Below are positions 47,687 through 58,590 of a stretch of 64,000 nucleotides of DNA, piece by piece. Positions within the stretch are counted from its first letter, which is position 1; each line of letters opens with the position of its first letter. This DNA is from Dichomitus squalens LYAD-421 SS1. Lineage: Eukaryota > Basidiomycota > Agaricomycetes > Polyporales > Polyporaceae. The translations under genes and the position numbers were made by a program. The notes under the pieces were generated by a model, which was not told the origin of the DNA, made no database searches, and saw only the letters and a program-made list of their open reading frames with translations. The DNA lies in NCBI RefSeq assembly GCF_000275845.1, contig NW_006766909.1, positions 213,963 to 277,962 on the forward strand. The letters are read 5' to 3'.

Positions 47687-50600
47687 ATGGCATCCGATCT
47701 GCTGCCCTCCGCGTCCACCTTCGCCCTCTCCCTCGGGCTTGCCGCACTCCTCTACGTCGTGCGCTGGCTGTCCGACAGGCAGCGCTATGACCTCCACCGC
47801 GTGCCCAGCGCCGTAAGTCAAACACCCTTCCCGACTCTCGCCTTGGCCCCCTCCCTAGCCATCGTCCTTCCCAAACTTTGTTCCTTCGAACGAACGCTTT
47901 ACGCGATGTACCCGCGCCAGATCGCGCTGACCCGTCCGAACCGCTTGCTGACTTTTCTCCCTTGACGCTGTTTATGTCACCCGCACCTTCGACTGGACGT
48001 TTCTGCTCTCCTCCCGCCGCCGCATGCGTGCGCCCCTGCCCGCGCCCACGCCGACCCGTCGCCCGACGACGCCGCCACCCGACGCCATCTGCAGCCCCGC
48101 GCACTGGCGCACTGGCTCTGGGGCCACGAGCTCCTGACGTTCCAGGGCGAGGCGACCGAGACGTACACCAAGTGGGCCGCGCTCGCGGGCCCGTTCTTCC
48201 GCGTCAAGGGCGCGCTCTTCCACCCCGACATCGTGAGTCCCCGCCCCGCTGCGGACTGAATGGCTGCGCTGCGTGTGTTTGTGCGCGCGTGGCGGCACTG
48301 CGGCTCGTCCGTGGCCGAATTCGGTGAAGGAGGGGGAACATCTCCCCCGCTTACTGTACCGACGTGAATATTGGCCCATGGCCACGGCTGTCGCGCGCAC
48401 AGACGCCGAGCAGCCATTCGTCCATTGGTCGTTGTGTGTTTCGTACTCGGCGCTGACGTCTCGGTTGTTTTTTCCGCTGTCTTCCCATCCGTACGCAGAT
48501 CGTGGCCGCCGACCACGGTGCCGTGCAGCACATCTTCCAGAACTGCGATGATTACGGTAAGTACACCCGTTCCTCTTCGTCCGTCGCCATCCGCGCAGGT
48601 GCCTCGCCCTCGGGGCGCGATGGTGAGCCTGTGGTGTCGGCATGTCCATATCCAGCTCGTCGACGCGCTTCCAGTCCACAGAAAGCGTAGACGGGGAACG
48701 GAAGCGAGGAGCGTCCGCACGTAAGCTGTGGGCGCTGGACGAAAACGTGTCCCCGGAGGTGTCGCGGGAACCGTTTCCGTTTCCCCTGTGCGCTATCGGC
48801 GGCGGCCCCTCGCACTAGACCTTGCTCTCAGCGAGGAGCCGTCGCTCGCCAGCGTGCATGGAAGTGTCGAGCTGGGCCCACGCACACACACCTTGCTGGG
48901 ACGCAGAAGCCGAGCTCGGGCATCGCGTCCCCACGCCGTTCGTGTAGTTCACAAACAGTCGCTGACCTACCCGTTTGCCCTATGACGCACGCAGTCAAGT
49001 CCCCGGCGTTCCGCCCGCCCGTCGCGAACGTCCTCGGCAAGGGCCTCGTGTGGGCCGAGGGCGACGACCACAAGACGCAGCGCCGCATCATCGCGCCGGC
49101 CTTCTCGTAAGTCCCTCTGCCTTCCTTTTCTGCGCGCCGCCTTCCCTTCTACTCCAGTTGCGTAGTCAAAAATTTTTGCATTACCACACCGTACGGCACG
49201 TCTTGGGAGTCTCAGCCTAGGCGAGCGGGGATTCCCAGCTTGCCCCATGGTGACGGCTTTTCTCACCGCCGTCGTGCATCACTGACCTGGCGCGCTGTGT
49301 GTGCCTGCTCTTCCTGTTCTCGAAGCTCTCGCCTTCTCAGAGAGGAGCCGTTGGGCTTTCTGTACGCGCGATGCGCGTTCGCCGGAGGAACATAACCTGC
49401 CGTGTACGAGAAGTGCAATGTGTTAACCCCAGGCCAGGGCGCACTAGGTGTGCATCACTCGGCGCGTCCCAGTGGTGCGCAAACAGAGGGTGCAAACATA
49501 GAAAGACGGTGTCGAGAGTGACGTGCTGACTTGGCTTGTTCCGCACAGGTCGGAGGCCATCAAGGGCATGGCCGACGACGTTTCAGAGTGCTCCGAAAAG
49601 GCAAGTTGTTTACTGCTTTTGGTGTTGCAGGTCCGCCGTAGACTAACTGATGCTCCGCTCGCGCACCCGTGCCATCTGTCCTCGTGCGGTGGCATACCCT
49701 TCTTCCGACGCTTCTTCGGTGGTTCCTCGTCCTCGGGGTGATCTGGGCCGGTACGATGCGATGGACACAGCTCGAGAGCAGGCTGACGAACCACATCCTC
49801 GCTGCTGGCGGAGCCGCCACTGTGAACATGATCGAGTACGCTTCGACGTGCACGTAAGTCAGACCTTCCTCGCGTTCCGTTCGAGACCGCAGCAAGCTGA
49901 CGGCTCCGAACCCTGCGCTTCCCACACTCGTCATGGTCACGCGATGCCGCCTCGGACAGCCTCGACATCATCGGCCGCGTCGCGTTCGGGCACGACTTCA
50001 AGGCGGGCCAGTCCACCGAGGCGCAGGAGATCCACGCCTCGTGGGAGGGCCACGTGAACACCGGGCTCGGCTTCGGAGGGTTCGTCGCGATGCTCGTGAT
50101 GCGCGCCGTGCCGTTCATCACCCTGCTGCTCACGAAGCTCCCCGTGGAGGCGATCCGCGCGGGCGGGCGCATCCGCGAGATCACGACGAAGCTCGCGATG
50201 CGCCTGCTCGAGAGCGGGAACGTGAGCGAGAAGGGCAGGGACATCATGAGCATCCTCGTCAAGGCCGAGAGGGAGTCGGGCGCCAAGGGCGGGAAGCGGG
50301 GCTTGACGCCGCAGCAGATTGTCGACAACGTAAGTGTGTGTTGGGGTTGGTGTTGAGAGACGATGCTGATGGGATGGGATGCGTTTAGGTGAACACCTTC
50401 ATCATGGTGGGCCACGAGACGACTGCGGGCTCGCTCGCGTTCACGCTCCTTGAGCTCGCGAAGAACCCGGCCGTTCAGCAGCGGCTCCGCGACGAGATTC
50501 GCACCGTCGGGCGGGACCTCAGCTACGATGACATCCAGCGCCTTGAGTACCTCGACGCTGTCGTCAAGGAAGGGTGCGTGCCGCATGGTTCTCCATCTCC

Positions 50601-51103
50601 TTCCGTGCTCACTCACAGTTTCCATCAGCCTTCGCCTGCACCCCGCCTCCCCACAGACCGAGCGCGTCGCCCTCCGCGACGACGTCATCCCCCTCTCCAA
50701 GCCGCTCACCACGCCCTCCGGCGAGACGCTCTCGTCGGTCCGCGTCCGCGCCGGCCAGGTCTTCCACATCCCCTTCACCACCATGCACGTCAACCCCGCG
50801 GTCTGGGGCCCCACGGCGACAAAGTTCGACCCTTCGCGCTGGCTCACCCCCGGGGGCGTCCCGCCCCCCAGCGAGCTCCCGCACGGCTGGAGCGGGCTCG
50901 TCACGTTCTGCGACGGGCCGCGCAACTGCATCGGGTACCGCCTGGCGGTGTTCGAGTTCAAGGTCATCCTCGCGACGCTCCTGCGCTCGCTCGAGTTCCA
51001 CGAGACGACGGCGGTCGTGCGCGCGAAGATCTCCCCGACGCTCCAGCCCGTCGTGGACGGCCGCGGCGGGCTGCTCCCGCTGCACGTCACGCTCGCCCAG
51101 TGA
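47687..51103 (+). CDS. Cytochrome P450 monooxygenase with long introns
   Basis: Nine exons (47687-47812, 48095-48232, 48499-48556, 48995-49106, 49549-49600, 49771-49853, 49960-50329, 50389-50573, 50629-51103) sum exactly to 532 residues. Seen: an N-terminal membrane anchor (TFALSLGLAALLYVVRWL), WLWGHELLTF, C-helix HKTQRRIIAPAFS, LDIIGRVAFGHDF, I-helix oxygen motif NTFIMVGHETTAGSLAF, K-helix EGLRLHPA (the Glu and Arg of ExxR kept), WGPTATKFDPSRW and the haem loop FCDGPRNCIG. All core P450 residues are intact; ER location is expected. Four introns are 266-442 nt, against about 50-60 nt in most genes here, and the fifth (49601-49770) has a GC donor (AAG|GCAAGT). The substrate is unknown. It belongs to a different P450 family from the one at 27 kb. 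Confidence 0.92.
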
Positions 51104-53438
51104 GCTGGATGTACGACGCCAGCCTCTTTGTGACTGGGATGACTCGCCATGGATGCTTTCATAGGGCGTGCCTCGCGGTAGTCACGCCGTGCAGTCAAAA
51201 TCCCTCTTTTACTCTCCCCCACTTCACCTGAATCCGACCAAATTCGGTCCTTAGCTCTCGATCCCACTTGATTTTGCTCTCCCCATCGTGGATAGTACTT
51301 TGGTATGATTATCTGCTACCAGTATCCAGCGTACGTTAGGAGCAGGGCCCCGGTGGCAGCGCGGGGTGTGGATAATTTTTGGACGCTTTGTCTGCGGAGG
51401 AAGTGCGGTGTTACAGTACGCTTCGCGGTAGTTTGTTTCAGGCAGCATTCGTTGGGCTGTTGGGCCGCAGAGGGGTGAGATACGTTGATAGCTTGGAGAA
51501 GTGCAATAAAGTTTAGAATTTTCTTCGTCTACATTATCCAGTCATCTGCAGGTTGCGCTACCAACGTGTCTTGACGACTTCGAATCTGACTTCAACATAC
51601 GGTCTTATAAGCAGAAGACGCTCTACCTCAAGGTTCATATTTTGACGAGCAACGAACATGCGCGGGAGCACTTGTCGCAGGGTATGTCAGCGCAACAGGG
51701 AGCTCCCCGAGCGTTCTACAACTCCTGCCATATCCGTCCATGCACAAAGGGACGTCCGAATCCGGCAAGAGACGTTCGCACACCTCCGCATGCTTCTCCG
51801 GCGTCTGCGCGTTCTACATCCTGCGACTACCTCAGCTTCCTCGACTTCTTGCGCTTCTTCTTCCGATATGCTAGGACATTAGGTGCTTCTTGCATGGTGA
51901 CTTTCTTGACATGCCCTGGCTAATTTGGACCAGTGCGCAGCATGCACGGGCCCTGAGTACATTGCCGTCATGTATTGAACCATGCCCTGAAAGCTCCCCG
52001 CTGGCCGCTAGCGGGTGCAGATCTCGCCGCGTCGAGTTCAGGGACTGCGCGGCAAGGAGGAGCGCACGCGTGGCCGCCTCGGTCTCCGAGCGGGTAAGTA
52101 GAAGCGTAAAGGTGTGCAGAGGTAGGATTGGCTGTAAGTCCGCCTGGCTGGCAGAGTCCAGGCCTACTGTGGCCTCGTCTCTGGCCATGACATAGGGTTA
52201 CCTACTGTTGTCCGGATTTAGAGCGCGGGAAAGCATGTCGGGGATCAACTCATCTTCCGGTTCCGGATAGCACTTCCAGGGTCCTCGAGGCATGGACACT
52301 GGCCGCAACATACGCATCCCTGCAGCTTCCGTGTCATGGCGGGACAGCAGCGTGCCAGACTGTCAATGTCCGGAGACTTTAGCTTATTCATGACCCTCGT
52401 AATCACCGACGTCGAGCGTCGGACTAGGCTAATCTGCAGCATTACCGGAGGTAGGTGTGGACGTGCTGGAGGGAAGTCACGCGTTGGGCCAGGTGCGCGC
52501 GATTAACGTCTAGTCCGACCGTCGACGATAGCCAGGGCTCGCGTATCAATATCATTGGTGGAGTGCGGGGAATCACATCAGCAAACTTCAAGCTTCAGAC
52601 TGCGAATCCAGACCCTTTCTCGCCCTCTGGCACATCCACATAGGAGCAATTGCGCAGCTATGTCTCCACTCATTAACGGACATCCAGCACGCATGCATCA
52701 AAATACGCCGGCCTGACACGGACCAAGACTATGGATTTGTGCATAAGTACACACACTTAACGGGTTGTGATGGCTGGGAAGTGCGGATCGCGGTTCCCGC
52801 CTCTGGATCTGGGGAGAATCGCGCTGTGCAGCGCAATTTGCTGAACAGCTTGCCCATAACCGACGGCAGAGCCCATCACCGATGATGGCGGGCAGTGCGC
52901 CCGTCCCCTGCGCCGGAATTTGCGTGTTCGCGGCTCGGCCCATACAGACGCACGATGCTACTCCGACGTCGCGTCCATGGACCGGCTGACGGCTGACGAG
53001 AGCAGAGTGCCGCTCAAGGGATCCCGGTGGGTACAGACCACGTCGCGGCTAGTTTCCTGTTGGATCTTGCTGTCAGTCTCGTCACGATTCCGAACTTGCG
53101 AGCGTCATACAGGTCGGAGGAAGAGAGGCGCATCAAACCTCGTATACACTCTGATCTTGCAATCTCTGACTACCCAGCGCCTTCCCAGGTTGTCGTCCTG
53201 TTGAACGACCACTTGTAAGGTGAGCATGTAGCCTCGACCTAGAAGCCTTTCTGCTCCTCAAGCCAATTTCGAAGGTCACGCGTGCTGTTGGCGCACCCGA
53301 CCTGTATTCGAATAGCGTTAGCATAAGCTATCATCGAAGGACTTCGAATCCCACGATGCATCAACAAGCCCGAACCGCCGCGTAGTACTTATGTGACGTT
53401 GTCTCGTCTCTTCCCATGGCCGTCGAGACCTCCGAAGA
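51104..53438. other. Gene-poor, repeat-bearing stretch
   Basis: No complete gene. A minus-strand end-like frame at about 51827-51910 would encode VLAYRKKKRKKSRKLR before a stop, but no upstream exon joins it convincingly. An imperfect inverted repeat surrounds 52418-52427 (GTCGGACTAG) and 52510-52519 (CTAGTCCGAC), with about 80 bases between, which may be a small fold-back remnant. Confidence 0.4.
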
Positions 53439-53801
53439 CAGCTGATGTAAAAACCAGCGTCGCGTTTCCCCCAGGCCTCCCTGTGCTCGGATCAGCGGCG
53501 GCCTCCTGCCGAGCCCCGCAAGCAAGCGCTCCGGCCACCTCCCAGTCGGGGGACAAGCTCGTCGTGACTGCGCGAAGTGTGCCCCGCCTCATGCTACGTG
53601 GCTTTCAGAGCTACAGGACACACAATATTCTGCGTGGAATGCTTCCCGCGAAGATCCCCGCTGTGTGCAGGTGCTTCCAGCAGTGCACCACAGTCGGGCA
53701 ATGTCCGCGGTATGGTATAGCTGGCGCTCGGCCGGGGTTATCCGGTGATCCGAGCATATCCCTGGGCGCGGGGACTGCGACGCTGGTTTTTACATCAGCT
53801 G
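53439..53801. mobile_element. Candidate MITE with 25-bp perfect inverted ends
   Basis: Positions 53439-53463 (beginning CAGCTGATGTAAAAACCAGC) are repeated exactly as the inverted complement at 53777-53801. The inner sequence continues with weaker inverted similarity. The 363-bp interval has no convincing coding sequence. No clear target duplication is visible beside the ends; a TA dinucleotide lies inside both repeats, so the true termini could be internal. A short non-autonomous DNA transposon is the best reading; the superfamily is not settled. Confidence 0.55.
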
Positions 53802-56800
53802 GAATTTGTGCTGCGAACTGTCACCCGCCCGATGGCGAGGAGGCGCCCATGTCAGGGTCGGGAGCGAGAACACGTAAACGGCCTGCCTCGAGACGGGACG
53901 AATGTGATCCCAGCGCGTGTTCTTCGTCCGGCCCAGCCTTCTCGTCGTCCGCGTAGGTCGTAAGATACGCGGAAGCAAGGCGCAGCTCGCTGCGGGACAT
54001 CGGGGGCGCGACGACGATAGCGCGTGTGATGGGATGGACGTTCCGTAGAGTGCTCTGCAAAGTCGAATTTGAAAGAGCCGTGCGTACGATGTGAAGGGAA
54101 GGATTTTCGATGCACAGGCGGCAGACTCTGGAGCGCGGCCGTCGAGCGCCACTGAGGCGCATAACTGATCGATGGAGTCAGCACCGATAGACGCAATAGG
54201 GACAAGTACAGACTGGTGTCCAAGTTCGATTTCGAGTCCGCTGTGAACAAGCATTCCGCGGTAGGTTCCAGAGCGGCGCGCCTTGTAGGAGGAGTCTTCT
54301 CAACGTTCTTCCAATATTGGTGTGCGTACTGTATTACGGTGGCGTCAATCCTACCGCTCATGATGTAGCGATCCCCAGTACGAAGGTCGAGATGAACTAA
54401 ATGAAGGACTATACGTTAGCGATATACGCGCTGTGCGTTCACTTGCAGACCTATAGGGCGGACTCACGTCTGTTGCGCCATGTGCCTTATTGAAAAGCCG
54501 AAGCCGAAGACGTGCATGTTACGATATGTTTGATAGAACGAAACCGTAGAAAGAAAAAATACCGATGGAACTGGTGTGTCCCGGGAAGATGACCTTAATT
54601 CGCCGATTTGCTGACAGTGCGGCCAGAGACGGCCCTGGTCAATGGCTTTGAAGAATCATTCTGCCGGTGGGCCCCATAACGTGAGTCTTCCAGCAGTATG
54701 GCGCCGAAGCGTCTCGCCTCATCTACGTGTCGGAATGTGTGTTGTGCGGAGCTCCCCGACTGTCGCTTACTGGCGCGTCCAAGCCCCTCCGCAGTCCGAA
54801 TTTCTCTAATTCTGTCATCAAAACATCACTGAAAGGTCTACTGACACTTGCCAACTCGGAACGAGTGCCCGAGGCCTTCTGCCAGTAAGTACACAGGAGT
54901 TGTTGCTGAAAAGTTTGAGCGTTTGCCACAGGGCTAATTGCTGGCGGCCATCATGGTACACACTGCGGCGGCGCCACACACGGTGCACACATGTTGGAAA
55001 TCTGATGTTCCGATGATACCGTTGCCTCTGGTTTTGCTTGAAGATTGATTGGAGTTGGCGGGACAAGTCCGATCAGTAGGTAGGAGGATATCATGACGGT
55101 GACGCGAACTGCACCGCTTGTTTGCCCTGACGTCCAGCCGGCAACCCAGCCCACACCACCAACTTGACGGGAAGTTCAAAACATCGGTAGCTTCGCCCGT
55201 CGCGAACCCTGAAGCGACGTCCAGATGGAGCAGCGTCTGTCAACGTCGCTGTCGGTGATTAACGCGTCTCCAGCGCCAGAAGCCGCCCGTCAGCCCAGCC
55301 AGCGGTCGGCGGAGACAGCCCCAGACCCAAAGCGGGCGCGACGCCGGGGAACGTGCGGCTACGAAGCATCTGCGCATCGGCTTGCTGACAGAAGGTACGC
55401 ATCACCGTCGTCTGCGCGTATCCTGGACACTCACCGACGCTCTGTGCCAGCACACAGATAGCCTGAGCCCTGTTGTTCCCCGACTCGCCGATCCGCGGCA
55501 CACTTAAGTTGTGGGCGCGAGTGTACGTCCGCACCATCACCGTCTCCCGTCACGGCGAGCTGTCCATCGGTGGCGTCGACCGTCGACCGACTGCCGACGT
55601 CCACAGCGCAGGGCGGCAAGGTCGTCGGCGGACAACTCAGGACACGCTGCTCCCCGAATGGGCCACGGCAGCAGCGATGTTTACGGCCGATGCCGTCAAC
55701 ATGTGCCTGCATCAAGTATGGACTGGGGTTAGTGTCTCCTACTCAGTGGCGAGCCGCACAGTACTTGCTCCCCGCGTGTCCGAGCCAAGACAGCTACGAA
55801 CCTGCTTTGCGCACGCAGCACCGAAAGGAGGGACCGAGTGGTCAGACCTACTGCTCACGCGCAAAGATAGCCACCAGCACGGACCTTGGGGGAGGGTCGA
55901 CCCGTCAATGGATCCGCAGCCATCCTCGCGATCGTTCTGGTCCCCCCCTCCCCGCACGATGATGACGCTCGCCCCAACAATCCCAATGTTCGGCACACGT
56001 CGCTGTTGCCCGCCGGCATGGATGACAGGCACCCCCGCAATTTTCGCCGCTTCGGATTCCCTTGTTCGCCCGCCAGCTTTGAAGAAGGGAGGGGGGGGGG
56101 GTTCATGAGTGCTCGGATATGCAGCTCCACCGAACGTCCCGCGTGCTCTGATTCCTCTGCTGCAGTCCCGACGCGGTCTGCACCCCGCGAATCTAGTACT
56201 TACCGAGCAGACGTTCAGCGGAGTACGCTCAAGGTTCGGACATGAGCGGGCGCAAGGCGGCGGTCAGTACAGAACTTCTCGGGGAGCACTTACGGGGGGT
56301 TTCTAGACGCGACGGCGTGCAATCGTGCGGATGCCAGACCTTGCGCTGAAGGAGCCGGGAAGGGCAATTTGAAGGTGCAAGTTCGGCCTGCAGACTTTTC
56401 TTGGAAGCTTGTTCGGCCTGGGCTGGCAGCTTGAGAGCTGGAAGCACTCAGCGTTCGGGCGTCCTTCAAGTTTCCGAAGGCGCTAGATTTATGGCGTTTA
56501 CGATGCTAGAGGTTTCTGATGTTAGCGGGCGCGCAATGCGCCACAAAGGACACTGCTTTGCGCAAGTGGTGTTCGAGTGGGTCGAGACTTGGATGCTACC
56601 GTCCGTACAAACGTTGCAAGCTGTCCGTCGTCGTTCAAATCTGAGTTCAGGTTGTTTTGCACTCAGACACATGTAAGCTAATTTTGTAGTTATCAGACCC
56701 GATTACAGTGATTTGCAAAAAACATTGCAGGTCGCGCGCGTGGGGAAGGTTATTTGTTCCTATTTGGCATTCCCGGGGAGCGCTTGTCCGGGAGGGAAGG

Positions 56801-57037
56801 GCTCAACATTCTCTGTACCTATATTCATTTGGATGAGATACAGTACGAGGAGAAGTGTAGACACATAACTTCCAGTTTGTTCCGAAGCAGCCATGGGATT
56901 GCCAACTAAGGCATCGTCTCAACGGCTAGCATATCCCTGAGCGCCCAGTGCCCGAAACAGAAGTTCGTGCAGTAGCCGCCCGGGAACAAACACCGGCAAA
57001 CAGCTCGTCGCGCGGATGCGACCTGCAGTGTTTTTTG
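53802..57037. other. Gene-poor stretch
   Basis: Many overlapping frames on both strands (for example plus 55473-56108, minus 53852-54361) without domain or splice logic. An 11-base G run lies at 56091-56101. Nothing else can be supported. Confidence 0.4.
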
Positions 57038-57044
57038 CAAATCA
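57038..57044. repeat. Left flanking 7-bp direct repeat of the palindrome
   Basis: CAAATCA immediately left of the palindrome; the same seven bases follow it at 57176-57182. Compatible with a target site duplication. Confidence 0.65.
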
Positions 57045-57175
57045 CTAGTCTCGTGACCAGACGTTCGGAGCTTGAATCGGATGCGAAAAACCGGGGGCAT
57101 CCGAGCTTCAGGAGCTCGGATGCCCCCGGTTTTTCGCATCCGATTCAAGCTCCGAACGTCTGGTCACGAGACTAG
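57045..57175. mobile_element. 131-bp perfect palindrome, fold-back element
   Basis: Two arms of 63 bases (57045-57107 and 57113-57175) are exact inverted complements around the 5-base centre TCAGG. Each outer end is CTAG. The whole is flanked by CAAATCA direct repeats. A perfect hairpin of this size with flanking direct repeats is best explained as a young fold-back or MITE insertion. It encodes nothing. Such arms would form a long hairpin if transcribed. Other origins, such as a template-switch error during replication, would not explain the flanking repeats. Confidence 0.75.
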
Positions 57176-57182
57176 CAAATCA
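57176..57182. repeat. Right flanking 7-bp direct repeat
   Basis: CAAATCA, identical to the copy at 57038-57044. Confidence 0.65.
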
Positions 57183-58036
57183 CTGTAGTATGATGAGTTC
57201 GAACTTAGATACGCACGCAGATCGCGATCAAGAGATCGGATCCCGGCCGGCCGGTGGCATGTGACAGCTTCAACGAAACGATCGCCTTGAGCAAGAAAGA
57301 AGACTCTCCCCCGCCGTATGTATTCCTTACGAAGCGTCTAGACAACTTGGAGTCTGACTATCTTGGCTGAAGAGCACGATCGGTTGTAGGTGCACTTTAT
57401 GGCATCGATCCTTCTCTACGAGATCACCATTCTGTTCGGAAGGTCTACTTGTGGAAGCCACGCAATTAACAAGAGCTCCTCACCGCGCTCAAATTCACAC
57501 TTCCCACAGCGCGCAAATTGAACCTTGTTATGTTGGAGATCGTCCTGCCATACCGAGACGACCCGCGGAGAGATCCGGCTCGACGCCGGTCACCAGGCAG
57601 CGGAAAGAGGTGGAGGAGGTTCGATATGCACGACGCCCATGTCGCGCTCGACGTTGCAGACATCGACATCGCCGGCCGTACGTCCGGGCATTCGTCCCGC
57701 GACAGGCTGATCTCCGCGCAAAGCTCGAAGCCCCGTCGACGAATCTGGCCGTGCAGACGCGCTCCTCGGGCCTGCGAATCCAGGGCGATCGCCTTCGCTC
57801 CCTGGGTCGCGCTTCGCCCGGACGAGCCCGCACCTTCGCCGCTGCTCAGAAACGCGAAGGGGCTGCAGGGCTTCGCGCTAGAAGGCGCGACGCGGGGAGA
57901 GGGTCGCGCGGGGTCTGGAAGGCAGCAAGTGCGGGGAGGAGGAAGGGGCACTCTCGCTGTGGCAACGCGCCTTCTCTCGAAGCCGAGCCCCACCGTGCTG
58001 TAGCGAACAGGGCGACCGGGCTCCTGCCTTGTACGG
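57183..58036. other. No gene recognised
   Basis: High-GC sequence with open frames on both strands (plus 57518-58003, minus 57466-58308), none with a domain. These may continue the hypothetical minus-strand frame to the right, but no splice joins are compelling. Confidence 0.35.
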
Positions 58037-58429
58037 CTAGATGGCGGCTCGGGATGTTCCAGATGTAGAGGGGAACTGGGACGGGGGAAGGAGGAAGCTG
58101 AGTTGGTGTTTGCGTCGCCGGCCGTCCGGGGCTCGGTGGCCGTCCGGGGCTCGGTGGCCGTCCGGTGCAACCAACGCTGGAAGCGGCATCCAGGATCCAC
58201 TGGCGAAGATCGGCTGGCGCCCATCCGCGGCCAAGACGTCTTCTGTTTGTCCGGACAGTGGCAGCGAGTGCGCTCTCCTGCACTCTGCATCCGCCCAGAG
58301 TTCTTCAAGTTCGCACACTACGCTCGGCCTCATATATCTCCCTCCCTTCCTCGCCTCGAGCCCCTCCAGCAAGCGCGTCAACCGTTCCTCCGCACAAGAC
58401 GCAGACGCTAGCCCGTCTGCCACTGTCAT
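58037..58429 (-). CDS. Hypothetical 130-residue protein with hexapeptide repeats
   Basis: The frame opens MTVADGLASASCAEE, continues with charged helical sequence (ERLTRLLEGLEARKGG, VVCELEELWADAECRR) and then contains tandem APDGHR repeats. Composition of the first 85 residues is protein-like. The ATG at 58429 lies only 161 bases from the divergently transcribed membrane protein gene at 58591. I do not recognise a family, and the C terminus may continue over an intron instead of ending at 58037. Confidence 0.35.
   Translation of the reverse strand: MTVADGLASASCAEERLTRLLEGLEARKGGRYMRPSVVCELEELWADAECRRAHSLPLSGQTEDVLAADGRQPIFASGSWMPLPALVAPDGHRAPDGHRAPDGRRRKHQLSFLLPPSQFPSTSGTSRAAI
58120..58165. 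repeat. 18-bp tandem repeat, 2.6 copies
   Basis: The unit GGCCGTCCGGGGCTCGGT occurs twice perfectly and once in part. In the minus-strand hypothetical frame it encodes the repeated hexapeptide APDGHR; since 18 is divisible by three, copy-number changes would keep the frame. Confidence 0.8.
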
Positions 58430-58590
58430 TCGCGACTTGGAGTCCCCGCCTCCGCGTTCACCTTGACCCTCCTTCTTGCCGCCTTTGCCTCTAGGTCAGG
58501 CTCTCTTTCAGGGTCTCGTGTTCCGCGACACGTCCGTTGTGGTCGAGTGCTAGTCTGCTGACCCGCGCCACAGCTAGCGTGATCTCCAAG

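Noticed and set aside
51827..51915. C-terminal-like frame ending KKKRKKSRKLR
   Set aside because: Looks like a nuclear localisation tail, but no upstream exon joins it in phase and the region shows no other coding sign.
55473..56108. 211-codon plus-strand frame
   Set aside because: No domain, ends in a homopolymer G tract, neighbouring frames equally long.
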